A stretch of DNA of 64,000 bases, taken from the NCBI GenBank assembly GCA_014925825.1, contig JACGCK010000043.1, forward strand, positions 1 to 64,000, given 5' to 3'. The position numbers and the translations under genes were made by a program. Positions within the stretch are counted from its first letter, which is position 1; the number at the start of each line of letters is the position of its first letter. This document shows positions 22,576-34,160 of this stretch, piece after piece. Under the pieces are notes generated by a model. The model saw nothing but the letters and a program-made list of their open reading frames with translations. It had not been told where the DNA came from and ran no database searches. The DNA comes from Pholiota molesta (taxonomy: Eukaryota > Basidiomycota > Agaricomycetes > Agaricales > Strophariaceae).

Positions 22576-23248
22576 TGTCAGTAACCGGTAGAATGGGCGG
22601 AGTCTGTTTAAAGCAGATGGGGTATCGACGTAAGTACTTGGCGTGAGTGATTTGGACATGACACAATCATGTGCATCAGTGCATGATTCGTACCAAGCAG
22701 TCAACAAGTTGAACAAGTAGTTATAATTACATTTCTGGGTTCTCAGGAGTCAGTGAAGTTGGGTCTTCAGCTGAACTCTCTATACTCTATATTTTGTTCA
22801 TCGTGATGAATGAGCAGAACAACCAGAATCGTTTCATAAACCAAAAAGGAAAAGAAAAGTGCAAAAAGATGGACAATAAAATAAAACCCATTAAATTACT
22901 CGATACCCAGTCAATTTAAACGTATGAGAAAGCCTCGGGCACGAGTGCAGACACCAGACCACACTCGGCCTCACTTGAATTATTCACAGGGGCAAAGCAG
23001 CCTTTACAAAAGCAGTTAAACCAAAGTTAATCTTGATAGATAGAAAGCAGCTAATATGTAGTCATGGCGAGGGTAGGAGAGAGCGAGGAAATACCAGAAA
23101 CCGAAAGGACAGATATGGAACATGAACGACGAATAGCACCCACACATCTACGAAAAGCAAGACGACACCGGCATGACGCGAAAACTTTGGTTGGCACGGC
23201 AGTATATGTATATGTTACATTGAGCAGTTCAGAGAGAAGCACACGCGC
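22576..23248. other. Intergenic region between two minus-strand genes
   Basis: About 670 bases with the DUF6535 promoter and the NADPH oxidase 3' end. No gene seen. Confidence 0.4.
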
Positions 23249-25458
23249 TCAGAAGTTCTCTGCACACGAAAAAAAAACGCCAAGGTCAGCGACTGGCCAT
23301 GACAACGACGTGAGGCCACTCACCCTTGCCGAAGAAGAAGCGCGTGCCCTTGGGCTGCGAGTACTTGTTCGACATCTGGTGCAGCTGCCTGGAGAGCACA
23401 GGCGGGCCGCAGAAAAACTAACGCACGAAACGGTCAGCTGAGGAATGCAAGAGCGAAGATGGAAACATACCACTCCGACGTCGGTGTCAGGGTGCTTCTC
23501 GGCGATCGAGGGGAAGACGCGGTCCCAGTTGGGTCTGCCGAAGTGGGTGGGCGCGCGCAGGGAGGTAATCGCATCCTTTTCAGCACCGACATCTTGGACC
23601 TAAGACGAGCGTCAGCCATGGATTCCTAGCCAGATATGTGGACGAGAGCGCACAATAATATTGTTCATCTCATCTTCCTTGATTTTGGCAGTCAGGTAGA
23701 TGTTGATCTCGATCCTTCCTTGCGTGTCCTGCTCCTCGATGGCGTGCAGGAGCGAGTGGAACCATTCCGCAGTGCCATAGTCGCGGATCACCCAGGTGAA
23801 GTACACTTTCGAGAGCCGCGTGGGCTTCGAGTTGTTGAAGTTGTTCATGCGGTACCAGATCGACTTCAAGATCCTAACGCACACCAAGTTAGCACCCTAC
23901 TCCTCTAAGGACGCGCTAGTAAAACGACGCACGAAGCAAAAGGCGTGACACCAATACCAGCACCGACGAGCAGCACCGTCTCGTAGTTCAAGAAGTCCTC
24001 GCTGGCGCTGCCGAACGGACCATCGACCATGACACGGGGCAGGGTGCGGTTCATGGGCGGGTTCGTGTTCGTCCCGATGACCTTGCCTCCTGCGGGGGCG
24101 TCGCCCTTTTCTTTTTTGTCGCCCCTCTGTGGGAAGTCGCAGCCGAGGGCCTTGGCGAACGCGGTGGTGAAATCACCAGCGACACGGATATGGACGGAGA
24201 TGTAATCTTCCTCGGGCGCACTATGTGTCGTTGAATAGAAGCTCATAATGGAATATATCAACAGCAGCTTACCTGGTCAATGTGAAAGGGTGCCACTGGA
24301 AGTAAGATATCTCAGGGCAAGACAAGAAGATATATTGCCCGGCCCTGGTAGTCGTCTTTTCCTTCTTGATTTGGACCTCCATGACGTTAGACGGGTGCTG
24401 GATGACCTTGGAGATGTACGTGACATGGCGCGAACGAACTTCACGGAGGATGCGCTCAAAGATCCAGATAACGCCACCAACGAGCCAGTAACGCTGTTTC
24501 GCGGTCAGTCTACGAGTTTTTATGAAAATTTCCATGGACATACCCAGAAAACGCCAATGGTATTGAAGGAGCAGTATGGCGGGCGATCAGGCTTGATCAT
24601 GCAGAACATTCCGTGCAGTTGCCAGCAGATGAAGAAGACGATGAACAAGTGGTGGGAATACCAAAAGCGCTCGAAGTGCGCCCTGCGTCGCTTTTCCATG
24701 GCAAAGAACACCATGATACCGAGGGCCGCTGTCATGATCCAGCCAGTCGCACCGGGGCCCGTGGCGAAGTTGGCTGCCAGGAAGGCTACGACACGACCGC
24801 TGGTGGTGGGCGATGCGACGAGGGCAAGTTTATAGAAGTTGACCATGTGGGCAAGAATGTGGATGACACTGCCAATAACAATAGACCATGCCGTCGCCTT
24901 GTGGAAGGTGATGTTTTTGTCGAAGGGGATGATGTCGTTCAAGGGTGTCCTTCGGAGAAAGGAGATGAAGTTGCGGCAAACAGGGAGGAGGATGAAAATG
25001 ACGTCGACATGCAGAACGAGAGCGGCGGTTCTGGCAATTGCTGTGAAGATGTACCCAATGCATCAGCGGGCACGACACAAATTGCTTTTAGACAATTACG
25101 CACCAAAGGTAATGCCAAATGTCGCCCTTGCACCGACCAGATTGTCTTTGATTTGGTAGTGCAAGAAACCGAGCACAGCGACCAAAAGATGCAGGAAAAT
25201 CCACACTCCGAAAAACAACCTTCGTCCTCCCTCGTTGATCATCCACAAATTGAACCTGCTCATGGGCGTAGTCGGCCTGGGAGGTGCCATCATGGAGCCA
25301 TTGGTGAGGGTCCTTTGAAGCCCTTGCAACCTCCGCCTCTCCGTCTTGTTGCGTTGAAGATGGGGTTTCCCTGTATCCTGCAAGTCGGGATGCTGGTCCG
25401 TGAGCCTGACGGGAGCTCTGCCATCGGAGAAGTCGAGGCCTGAAGAGCGGCGAGGCAT
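23249..25458 (-). CDS. noxB: NADPH oxidase, NoxB-like
   Basis: Membrane flavocytochrome that passes electrons from NADPH through FAD and two hemes to O2, making superoxide; in fungi Nox enzymes act in hyphal morphogenesis and fruiting. Start ATG 25,458. An N-terminal extension of about 65 residues before the first helix ([19 protein letters not shown]) is the feature that separates NoxB from NoxA. Heme-ligand His lie in [21 protein letters not shown] and [20 protein letters not shown] and NADPH sites follow: QWHPFTLTR, then [25 protein letters not shown], and [12 protein letters not shown]. The last small exon gives the conserved C-terminus GKENF, stop TGA 23,249-23,251. About seven exons; introns are short. 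All key residues seen are intact. It needs NoxR, Rac and the NoxD-type partner, none of which is in this window. NoxB versus NoxA rests on the extension. Confidence 0.9.
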
Positions 25459-27298
25459 GCTTTCTACGAAGATCTAGGACGTCCTGCGCTTTGGTGAAAA
25501 AGAATGTGTAAAAGTACCGGCCAGCTGGTAAGAAGAGAAAAGAAAGAAAGAAAGAGAATGCGGCTTGGATGAGAGAGGAAGGGAGCCGTTATTGCTTTGT
25601 GGCACTTCACAACAGTTTGTGATGGCGATGTCCATTTCTGTCAGTGGCCGCCGCACTGTACCCGTTTCCATAGCATTGCCCATCCCTCTTGTCTTGTTCC
25701 ATCATCCTCACATCCCACGATTATGCGCACTCAGGTCTCCAAGGCTTCACTCATCGCTGAACATTCCATTCCAGGCTGCAGCAATGCTAGAAGTCATCTC
25801 TAAATTAACTTACCAGGTTCTCGTTTTTCCCTGATGTCGAAGATCCTATTCAGCTTCATTCGATGTGCTTCGTTGCCAGTGTTGGCCATCTCTCTGTTTC
25901 GCGTCTGACACTTGCACGAAGTACTCGGAGCGATAGCAGCTGTATGTCGGCATGCATCACCATCACCATTCATCATCAGAACGGCCACCATGAGCTGCCA
26001 GTGGCAACATAATTCCTGAATTAGAGTTGGTTCTGATAGTCTACTGGTCTGGGTCTTGTTCTATCGGCCACGGCCTGCCACAGCCCACGACAGGCCACGA
26101 CCCGCTTAAGACATCCGATAGCTTGTCTGGACTCTTATTACATCTTTGTAAAGTCGATAGCAAGTTGTGATCCTTTCAAGGACTGTTCTCGAACTCGACG
26201 TTCAAGTCGTTCAAGTTGTCCTCCCTGTTCCATGCTAACAGCGGGATTGTTCACTTCGGGTGGCGCTCAGCGGCATCTCTTTTGCGGAACGATGACGGAC
26301 AATCGACAGCAGAAAACTGGCAAAATTTCTTTCCCCGAATGAGCTCTCCGTTCGCGCGGCCGCGGCACCGCAGTACCGATCACGATCACGATGATCAACA
26401 TTCTTGCGCAGTCGGCAAAGACGCCGACGCTCTCTATTACTGTCTCTGCCGCTGCCTGCAGCGCTCACTGCTGCCAATCTCTCAAAATAGTTGGCAGTAT
26501 AATTAGTTTTGTGGCAACTAAAAAAATAAAGACTACATATCCTCAACTGGGCAAGATATTTTGAAGGTGATCACGGACACTGACCTGCTAATTGCAACGG
26601 CGCCTCATTGTTTTTTGCGCAGCTTGAATCTAGACCGCCCTCGCCTACTCCTCCAAGGTAGAGTCTAGAGAAGGCATGTCATCAGGTAACATTGTATGCA
26701 ACATCCGTCTGGTATCCTTGACATTGCAATAAAACTAAGTACCTCCAACGGCCGCGGCATGTAACCAGGACACCAAAAACATGTGTAGCACTTATAATTA
26801 TGTAGATCCCTTATGTTTTCCAGACTTGCATATCGGTGCAATTTGAATCATCGGGATCCTAATAACTTCTTACTGCCTTCAGTAGTAGTATTCAATATGA
26901 TTGCCTAACACTCCCGAAAATCAGGTAGACCGGTGGCCAGGAGCTCATCATTCCGACCAGAAGAAAATAGGATCCATTAGTAACATAGTTTCCAAAGCAC
27001 ATGAAATGAATTCGTCGTGCATCTAAGCAGTTACTAAAGCTGTCCATATTTTCACAAAATATCGAACATAATCTGCAGCCAGACTGACAGCGCAAGAAAT
27101 AGTGGTCTCATGATCGGCCTCAGCTTGGCCTCAGCTGACAGTAGTTGGACACGAAAACAAGCCTGACAACTTTCAGAGTCCATTAATATTGATCCAGGTC
27201 AATCGACTTCCTCAGAAAAATTCGGGCACAATGAACCATGCTCTGTATTCGCTAATAGGACCTACATAACATATTCTATCTAAACAGCCAAACCCTTC
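25459..27298. other. Intergenic region, 1.8 kb
   Basis: Holds the NADPH oxidase promoter and the CBM1 gene 3' region. Short ORFs show no recognisable features. A GC-rich inverted motif (CTGCCACAGCCCACGACAGG near 26,076) is visible but unexplained. Confidence 0.35.
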
Positions 27299-28232
27299 TT
27301 AGGCGGTGGCAGTAGCCCCAGTGTATGCATGGATGGTCTCATCCGCGCATCCAGCGGGCGTCATGTAGTCGTAGGCACCGAGGTTGACATACAAAAGTCG
27401 GTTGCCCGCAGCATCGGGGCACACAAGCCAGGCCTACATCGGGCAATTATCAGAAACGACATCATAATTAATTAGAATAACATGAATTGGTGTGCTCACA
27501 TTGTCCTGCGGCCTGGTGATGGTAGGGCTACTCCATTCGACGGTGTCGCCGCTGAACACGAACGTGCCGCTGGTGGCGGGCGTCGTGGACCACGACACGC
27601 CGAGCTTGGTCACGGTGGAATTTGCGGGGGTCTCGACGATAGCATAGAGCGGGGTTCCATTGGCGTTCTGGATGAGCTGCCCGGCGGTGGTGATCTGGAA
27701 TTGCGCAGCGGTGGTCGGGCTGCCTAGTACGGCGAGTCCTACGCTGTTGAGGATTTCGGATTGGAGGTATTGATGGAAGTTGGGATCTTCCTGCATTGGC
27801 AAGGCCATCAGATATAAAGCGTGTGCGTATGGGTTTATGTTACTCACAACAGCGCGAATGAAGGAGTATCCTGGAGCAAGAGTCGTGGTACCGCTCGCGG
27901 CACTGCTTGTAGAAGAAGGGGTGGGCGTGGAACTGGTAACTGGGCCAGTAGAGGTAATTGTGGAGCTACCAGAGCTACTGGATGGCGGTGCGGTTCCCTG
28001 AAGGCATTGCGAGTAGTAAGCGTTCGAGTATGTGCACACCCATCCCGATACACAAGTGGTGGCGCCTGTCCAGCCCTGACCACCGCACTAAAGCAAGAAC
28101 CATTCAGTAACCTGTGCCACAGCGTCAAGACTCGATCGAGGATGTGCTTACTTGACCCCATGCGGGAGATTGGGCAGAGGCTTGGCCGATGAGGGCCAAA
28201 GTCAAGGCGACAGCGATGGATGTTTTAGCCAT
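27299..28232 (-). CDS. Secreted CBM1 protein with an uncharacterised C-terminal domain, 248 aa
   Basis: Exons 28,232-28,152, 28,087-27,848, 27,790-27,500 and 27,433-27,299 give exactly 248 codons plus stop. The product starts with a signal peptide ([20 protein letters not shown]), then a fungal cellulose-binding module of family 1 ([18 protein letters not shown] followed by [10 protein letters not shown]) with its four Cys and the aromatic face residues. A Ser/Thr-rich linker (about residues 60-90) leads to a domain of about 150 residues that I cannot assign; it contains [19 protein letters not shown] and ends in a Cys-containing segment ([28 protein letters not shown]). It should be exported and bind cellulose or chitin-like surfaces. 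No glycoside-hydrolase catalytic signature is visible. A TATA box sits 53 bases upstream. Confidence 0.87.
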
Positions 28233-28284
28233 TGGTGCTAAGGATTTTTGACGGGTTGGAAACATTTGCCCAGACGAGGATTCG

Positions 28285-28291
28285 TTTTATA
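28285..28291 (-). promoter_or_regulatory. TATA box of the CBM1 gene
   Basis: TATAAAA on the minus strand, 53 bases upstream of the start codon. Confidence 0.6.
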
Positions 28292-28292
28292 C

Positions 28293-28919
28293 GCGCGCAT
28301 ACTCTTGTTCATTGTCGGATTTAGGGAGAAGACACCGACCAAAAGGCCTTACTTCGGGGTCAAGTGAAGTTCGGAGGTGGTAGTGCTTGAAATTGAGACG
28401 ACACGGTGAAGAGGACACATCGTCTGCCACATGATCTATGTCATGGGCTGGAGCTATTTTTAGAGTTCGGTAGCGAGTGCAGAATCAAGTGGTCCCTTCC
28501 TCGGAAAAATAGCAGACACACAACACATCAGCAGCATTTTATCCATGACTTATGTAGGATCTGAAACAAGTTACTTATCAAAAATATTGGAGAAGGCATT
28601 GAGGATGCTACATAATCTGTGTAGTTCAAACAGTCGAACACAGAAATAAGCGCCCAACGGGGCTGATTTTCATTTTGAACAAGTTGAACGAAAAATATCG
28701 TTGATCTTCACCACAAAACCGCGAGAACATCGGATACTAGAGAATGCATATCGTTATTCTGAACGGCTGTCAACAATATTCCTTCCTTGCCCTAACAATT
28801 GTCTAATGGCATAAGTTGCAAGATCGTAGTAGGACGGGTAAATACGAAAGTGTGATCACGAACAATAGGTAAAAACCAATAAAAGGCTACCACCGTGACA
28901 TACCATCCATTTCCGAGAT
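28293..28919. other. Intergenic region between CBM1 and GH28 genes
   Basis: About 630 bases: upstream promoter of the CBM1 gene and 3' region of the GH28 gene. No gene seen. Confidence 0.4.
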
Positions 28920-31054
28920 TTAAGCTTGACCAGTTGTGTTGCAAGGCGCTAAATATCGAACAGGGCGTCAGAAAATAAACAAGGACGCGTTGACCCAATA
29001 TGAACGGACCAGGTAGACCAGTGACATCGACGGTGTTCTGGCAAATAAGTCGCAACCCTTGGCCAGCCGGTGGAGTGACATTGAAATCTTCGAATGAGAT
29101 GTCGGAGCAACCAACAGCCGGGCTACACTCGATATCGACGACTAAGTAGTTCCATGAGGAGGCATTCATTGCATGAGAGATAATTGATTTTGAGCTGACC
29201 TTTATTCGTAACCGCCGTACCAGTCCAGTTAATAAAATGCAACCCCTCAAACTTCAGTTGAGAAGGCAGGTCACCGCTGTCAAAATACCAGTGGTCAGTA
29301 TTCTCGACTCCTAATTAATCCGGTGGGCTATTATCAGCTGGGGCTGAGCTACCTTTTTCCGCCGTTCGTTTGATAAACGTGGACAGGAGCAGTTACACGA
29401 TCAAGTTTCATATTTCGGACGACAACATTGTTCACCAGTCCTGCATGATGCTAATAAATATTATGCTTTCTTTAGAGAACAAGGTCGCGATCTACCTTTA
29501 GCTCCTCCACCACCGGTCGGTGGAGCGCCGTTCACGGAGCCGTCCCATGACTTAAAATAGACCTGACGATTCATTAGGCAAACAGCTACAGCAGTTATTC
29601 AAGGTAATTTGCTAGACTCACCCCACTGACCATGTTTGGCTGTACACTTGGGTCCAGTCGAATCATCTTCGAGAATATTAGGACGAGTCGTAAAGTAGTA
29701 AAGAAAATATGATACAACCTGGAGGGTATCCATCTCAAGGTTGATGACATTATCGGGCTTGCAAAGAATTCCATTCGGGCTTGAGATCAACTGTCAAATG
29801 CAAGTACTCGAATAGTACTCACCAGATCGGCATATTGGCCTAGAGATCCAATGGCTATCCCATTTCCGCCACGGCAAATAATGTTCCGCAGGTTAATATT
29901 CGTAGAATTCTGAAAGCATCATCATCATCATCATGAAGGACAGAATTTTGATACCAGTTTTTGAATACACACTCCTTTGATGGCGACGCAATCATCGCCA
30001 CATGTAACATCCCAGTTAAGAAGGGAAATATGGTCACTCCTGTAGGTATCAATTCCATCGGTGTTTGGCACAACGCTTCAAAATCCAATCAACAACGCGA
30101 TCAGCTCTCCTAATAGCCAAGATATGGACTTACTTCTTTCCCACGTATAGAGGATCAGTGTTCGTTGCGTTTACAAACATTCCGTCATAGATGATATTGG
30201 TAGATTCTGCAACAGCATTCGACCAGAATGGAGGCGATTCGATGCGGAAATTTTTGATAATCCCGCGAGCGGCTTTCCAAACTGTCAAAGCAATAGGGCG
30301 ACCATCGCCGTCTTCACGGGTATGGGTAGCGAAGTAGGACCACCAAGGCTATTCACGGTTAGAATATTGGCGAATATGTGTTCAAGTTGCAACTCACTTG
30401 GCCATTGCCTTGTATCCCACCCGTATTATGGGCGTCTATCACGAAATCTGATCCTGTAACGACAAACCAAGAGGATTGACTCTGAAACACGCGAAAGTCA
30501 GGACCTTCTATACTGATGGATAGAATGCGACAAAGTAGTTACCTGGATAAATACGACTTGGTATGTGTTATTGGTATTCAGCCAGTAATCGATGTCTGGT
30601 GGAAACTATTGGGAATTAGAACTGTAAGACTGCACAGTCACAAATCACTTACGTTGAGATAGCCTTTCAAATTCACGGTAGATGAAACTAAATCCCAAGT
30701 CATCTTTCTGTGAAACCGGTCATTTATATTACTGATATTATGTTTCTTTTCCCTCTCACCTGGTAATATTATATGACCCTGGAGCGAAAGTCGTGGTCCC
30801 GAAATGACCACATTTGGCAATGGCCGCTACTACCTACGGAAAGAGCTAAGAGTGAATAGTGGAAAGTGAGAAAGTTTGTCTGATGAATGTACTTGATCTG
30901 TGTCGTCTCTTCCGGGACCCAAAGGACGAAGGTAACAGGTCTTTTCTGGTAATTTCTTTCCAAGCTGACCATCCCTTGAATGAACATTTGGAACGAGGGC
31001 CGACGAGAGTGATATAAGAGCGAATATCACAGAAAGAAGAGGGAGAGTAATCAT
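28920..31054 (-). CDS. Secreted GH28 polygalacturonase, exo-type
   Basis: Pectin-degrading glycoside hydrolase of family 28, cleaving galacturonan outside the cell. ATG 31,054 opens a signal peptide ([19 protein letters not shown]). More than ten short introns divide the gene. The family motifs occur in order: [15 protein letters not shown] near 30,050, [11 protein letters not shown] near 29,970, [15 protein letters not shown] near 29,860, and [11 protein letters not shown] near 29,420. The first two supply the three catalytic Asp. The third motif has N where endo-polygalacturonases have His (GHG), and the long C-terminus with paired Cys ([16 protein letters not shown], then LPG and APCNTTGQA) resembles fungal exo-polygalacturonases. 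Stop TAA 28,920-28,922. Exact exon limits were not all worked out. Co-location with the CBM1 gene suggests shared use on plant material, by inference. Confidence 0.88.
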
Positions 31055-31096
31055 GTTTTCAAAGGTGACCAGACATTGAGGTCATTCTGAGTGATA

Positions 31097-31102
31097 CTTA
31101 TA
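31097..31102 (-). promoter_or_regulatory. TATA-like box of the GH28 gene
   Basis: TATAAG on the minus strand, 43 bases upstream of the start codon. Confidence 0.45.
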
Positions 31103-32268
31103 TCAGAAGACTCTCGCAATGAACGTGCGAAGCGAGGTGGAGTGAACAGTGTTCTGAACAGTGCAATGGACGCTATGGTCATGAACAAAGATCACGAGAG
31201 CGACAGGCGATATATGCGGGCCGCCGGATACAGCCCGCATTGACCAGCTGAACAGACGGCAAGGAATAAAGCCAGGTTATTCTGATTTTTGGAACACGAT
31301 CGCAACAGAAGCACGGACATGGATTAGTTGGAATCACTTCATTCAGATGAGATGTTTAGAAGACTGTAAAGTTCTTGGATCACCAGGGCGTACCGGTACG
31401 GTACCACAAATCGAGAAGAGTCACCTATCTCCACATAGCATAGCTTCCTATGGGCGTCATGTCTTGGCGGCTCTGCCATATATCAGAATTCATGAACGAA
31501 TCATTCAACTGGATGAAATCGAAGGCTGAAGCTACTTATAAAGACGAAAATTACACCCAGATGCTGAACGTTGAAAAGTTCAGACTTGAAATAAAGACAT
31601 ATGTTTCAGCTTCCATGTCGCCGTAAGAAATCGTAAGGAGGTTGAAGGAGGTTGCACAGAACAGGCAGGAGGAAGATATGTGCCGCGAATTGGACAGGGC
31701 GAAAGAGCCGTGGTTGAACCACTTAGACTGGGGATATGATTCATGATGCTTGCCATCAGAGCTTCAATATTTTCCGAGTTGGTGAGACATATCTTCTCCA
31801 GTTTTTATATAAGATCCGAAGCCGAACACGAGAATTCAGTCGAAAAGATCCAAGTCCAAGATGAGTGTAGTGAGTAGTAGGAATGCTTGAGGAATGCCAC
31901 TGCTCGACGAAGTTCGGCCAAAGCCGGGCGGGAATCATGCGGAGAACGAAAGCAAAATCTAGTGCTGGCGGGAATTATCACTGAAGCCACTCTTCTGACC
32001 GGTTCCAAAGACTAATCATGAGCTCTACTTTCAGTTTTTACTGTAATCTTCGACCTTGTGTAGCTATGATGAGCTGAAAGGTTCAGCAGTGCCCTATTCT
32101 CCATATTTCGATCAATACGCACCACCGCGCGGCGCGCCTCAAGGTCCGAATCCACGCGTCGGACTGATCGATCAAGCTGGATTATCTATAGTAGGATGTC
32201 CTCTCGCAAAGTCATCATTTCGTATCTTCAGCGGGTTAGATTATAACCAACACCCTCTGGACACGATC
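31103..32268. other. Intergenic region between divergent genes
   Basis: About 1.2 kb between the GH28 gene (minus) and the nucleoside phosphorylase (plus); must hold both promoters. The frame of the phosphorylase is open up to 32,056, but the added 71 residues do not resemble the family. Confidence 0.4.
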
Positions 32269-33436
32269 ATGGCCCTTTCATTCGCTTCTTCTCTCGATGC
32301 AATCAAAGCTGCACTGCCATCCAACCTGCAGAGTCCTCGCGTAGCCATCATCTGTGGATCAGGCCTGAGCGGCATCGTCGACATCTTCAGAGATGTCGTG
32401 CTCGTTCCGTATGAGAACATTCCAGGGTTCTCCAAGAGCACAGGTGAGGCTGATGGTCTCGCACGCGTGGTGAAGCTGACAGGATCTCAGTACCTGGACA
32501 TAAAAGCTCGTTGGCGTTCGGTCTTCTGGGCAGCGGAGAGGGCGTGCCCGTGGTAGCCATGCTGGGAAGGGTATGAATCAACCTTGTGCTGCGATTTCTG
32601 ATGTTGATTGGACTAGTTCCATCCCTATGAAGGACATTCATTGCAGTCAGTCGTTTATCCGGTCCGAGTAATGGCAATGTTGGGAGTAAAGGATATCATA
32701 AGTGTGTCCTTTCTCTATTATAATTGAATCGTTTACTAAATTCTTTGCAAGTTACCAATGCTGCGGGATCGCTCAACCCCGACATCCCTGTCGGAACAAG
32801 TGGGTCATGATCTACTTTTACGTCCCATCTACTAACTGTCTTGCAGTTGTGGTCATCCAGGATCACATTGCACTTCCTAATCTTACTGGAATGAACCCTC
32901 TTCTAGGCCCGCAGACATCGCTCGATCTGCCTCGCTTTTTACCTCTGTCAGACGCATATTCAATGCATCTTCGACGTCTTGTCTTCCTGGCGGCGAGCCG
33001 CCTACAACTAGACGATTCTGCGCTAGCCGAAGGCACGTACGCATGGGTTAGCGGACCCACGTACGAGACCCCGGCTGAGGGCCGGTTCCTGCGACGGGCA
33101 GGTGCAGACGTCGTGGGCATGAGCACGGTGCCCGAGGTGCTTGCTGCCCGAGAAGAGGGCTTAAACGTGATGGTGCTGAGTCTAGTGACAAACTTTGTCG
33201 TCATTCCCGAGAGCTATCGAAGCATCAAGGAGGAGGTTGCCGCAGAGGTGGGTGTTGTACAAGTTTCTGATGGATTGCTGCTCATTCTCATCTTGATTCA
33301 GCTCGCCGGGAAGAAATTTGATTTGCCACCTCCTCAGACTGTATCGCATGAAGAAGTGTTGGCGATCGGGAAGGAGAAGGCGGGCGTCCTCATGAAGCTA
33401 GTGGAGAATGTTGTTGATTCATTGCAGAGTGCTTGA
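32269..33436 (+). CDS. PNP1: Purine nucleoside phosphorylase, 307 aa
   Basis: Cytosolic enzyme of purine salvage: cleaves inosine or guanosine with phosphate to the free base and ribose-1-phosphate. Six exons (32,269-32,443, 32,491-32,570, 32,617-32,701, 32,752-32,799, 32,847-33,247, 33,302-33,436) give 307 codons plus stop, the usual trimeric PNP length. Motifs in order: ICGSGLSGI (phosphate loop), VPGHKSSLAFG, GRFHPYEGHSLQ (phosphate His), ITNAAGSLNPD (the TNAAG signature), and GPTYETPAEGRFLRRAGADV with VGMSTVPEV (base-binding Glu and Met). The final part has the purine-site segment SLVTNFV. I chose ATG 32,269 because it lies about 15 residues before the first strand, as in the family. No coding breaks. 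Confidence 0.95.
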
Positions 33437-34160
33437 CGCTTTTCAGACTATATACCTCACCTTCTAGGTCAATATCTCAATCTTTCAAGGGGAATATAAT
33501 GTGCGTTTACCTATCCTTGGTCTCCCATTCTTATTTAATAATGGTCTATATTTTTTGTAGTATATCGATGTCAATCTACTTGTGGTATTATAATATCGAA
33601 TGAATTGATTCATGCTACAGCTGCGTCCGATAAAGGTAGTCCTATGTGCCATGATTCTATTGCCACTAGTACAGGTTTCTAGGGATGGCAATCCAGAGTA
33701 TAATTCATGCTAAAATTATTTCAAGCAGTCTACGTCTTAAGCTTCAAGCTTTCGTCTGTTATTGGCGGTCTATAGAACGTCCGTAAACCGTACATCCTAC
33801 CCTGGGCCAAACACCAAAAGGGATGAGTTAAATTAATGAATCCACGGATAGACGGCCAGTAAATTTAGCGATTAAGCCTATTTAATTATTTGTCGATAGC
33901 AACTTTGGTCGTGTATGAAAAATTTGCGCTACGTTGCCTGCACTTTCTTACGCCCACATCGTCGTCTGTCCAAGTAGGGTCCAACGCGTGGTGGGCCATC
34001 GTTATCTTTCCCGAAAGCACTGAAACCGGAGTGGGAAAGCTATAATTGGCCTAAGTGGAGGTTCAGGGGTTAGGGTCAATCTGTCCAACACTCTCCACAT
34101 CGACAACGACGACGGCGTCGGCCAGCTCAATCTCGCTCTTCCTTATACTCTCATGGTGCC
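33437..34160. other. Intergenic region between two plus-strand genes
   Basis: About 720 bases with the phosphorylase 3' region and the Ldb17 promoter. No gene seen. Confidence 0.4.

Noticed and set aside
29925..29945. Short ATC/CAT repeat taken as a possible microsatellite
   Set aside because: Only about six units inside a GH28 intron; nothing unusual.
34055..34080. TTAGGG-like motif suggesting an interstitial telomere repeat
   Set aside because: Only a single unit is present.
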